6,159 nucleotides of DNA, from the NCBI GenBank assembly GCA_045657945.1, contig JAZOUB010000024.1:1-6159 (forward strand), written 5' to 3'. The notes under the pieces are model-generated. The model was not told where the DNA came from. It was given only the letters and a program-made list of their open reading frames with translations, and searched no databases. A program made the translations under genes and the position numbers. The DNA comes from HGM04593 sp045657945 (GTDB lineage: Bacteria > Bacteroidota > Bacteroidia > Bacteroidales > Bacteroidaceae). The first letter of the stretch is position 1. Each line of letters starts with the position of its first letter. Of the stretch, positions 5,969 through 6,159 are shown in pieces.

Positions 5969-6032
5969 CAAATAACGGGGTTCGAAGCCCAAAAAAACAA
6001 AAAGGATATTGATAATTAAAATTTATACGACT

Positions 6033-6159
6033 ATGAAAAAGTACATTTGTTCAGTGTGTGGTTATATACATGAAGGTGAATCAGCTCCCGAGCGTTGCCC
6101 AATGTGCAAGGTTCCCTCAAACAAGTTCAACGAGTTGCAGGAAGGCCCCATCCAGTTCG
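6033..6159 (+). CDS. Rubredoxin-domain protein, probably reverse rubrerythrin (partial)
   Basis: The first 42 residues of a plus-strand gene cut by the window edge. MKKYICSVCGYIHEGESAPE starts a compact rubredoxin-like iron site with Cys6, Cys9, Cys22 and Cys25 (CSVCG, then CPMCK). The 12-residue gap between the CxxC pairs fits the short rubredoxin domain of rubrerythrins rather than classical rubredoxin, where the gap is much longer. Because this domain is N-terminal and followed by KFNELQEGPIQF, the likely full protein is a reverse rubrerythrin or NADH peroxidase-type enzyme with a ferritin-like diiron domain downstream. Such proteins reduce hydrogen peroxide in the cytoplasm of anaerobes. 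A small stand-alone rubredoxin-like protein cannot be excluded. The start fits the promoter at 5916-5946; there is no clear Shine-Dalgarno. It diverges from the FAS1 gene. Confidence 0.85.
   Translation, partial: MKKYICSVCGYIHEGESAPERCPMCKVPSNKFNELQEGPIQF

Noticed and set aside
5976..5990. GGGGTTCGAAGCCC resembles a tRNA T-arm
   Set aside because: No acceptor, D or anticodon stems can be found around it, and it lies within the leader of the rubredoxin-domain gene.

Overview
The window looks like a gut or oral member of the Bacteroidales (Bacteroides/Prevotella relatives). Three things point there: two divergent promoters match the Bacteroidetes pattern (TTG or TTTG, 19-20 bases, then TAnnTTTG); a two-FAS1 lipoprotein carries a C-terminal module typical of this order; and the NAD synthetase closely resembles Bacteroides enzymes in its synthetase half. 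I cannot name the species.

Layout: bases 1-1380 hold no credible protein gene. This stretch is an AT-rich leader (1-141), a hairpin-dense block of about 1.05 kb (142-1195) flanked by related, oppositely oriented hairpin repeats, a pentanucleotide tandem repeat (1253-1280), and the terminator of the next gene. Within the block, 738-863 folds into a long rod around a symmetric purine-rich internal loop, and 898-1063 holds a run of stem-loops ending in a multi-tiered stem. This is the best candidate here for an undescribed structured RNA or non-autonomous element. Next come two genes on the minus strand, each with its own promoter signal and terminator: nadE (1382-3289) and a FAS1 lipoprotein (3466-5688). 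A 344-base divergent region (5689-6032) carries both the lipoprotein promoter and a plus-strand promoter for a reverse-rubrerythrin-type gene that runs off the window (6033-6159).

The genes look like independent single-gene units, not a pathway operon. NadE makes NAD+ in the cytoplasm, the FAS1 protein is an envelope lipoprotein probably involved in adhesion or binding, and the rubredoxin-domain protein probably belongs to oxidative-stress defence. The most striking coding observation is that the glutaminase half of NadE has Gly167 where the family has its catalytic cysteine. The ammonia-dependent synthetase half looks intact.
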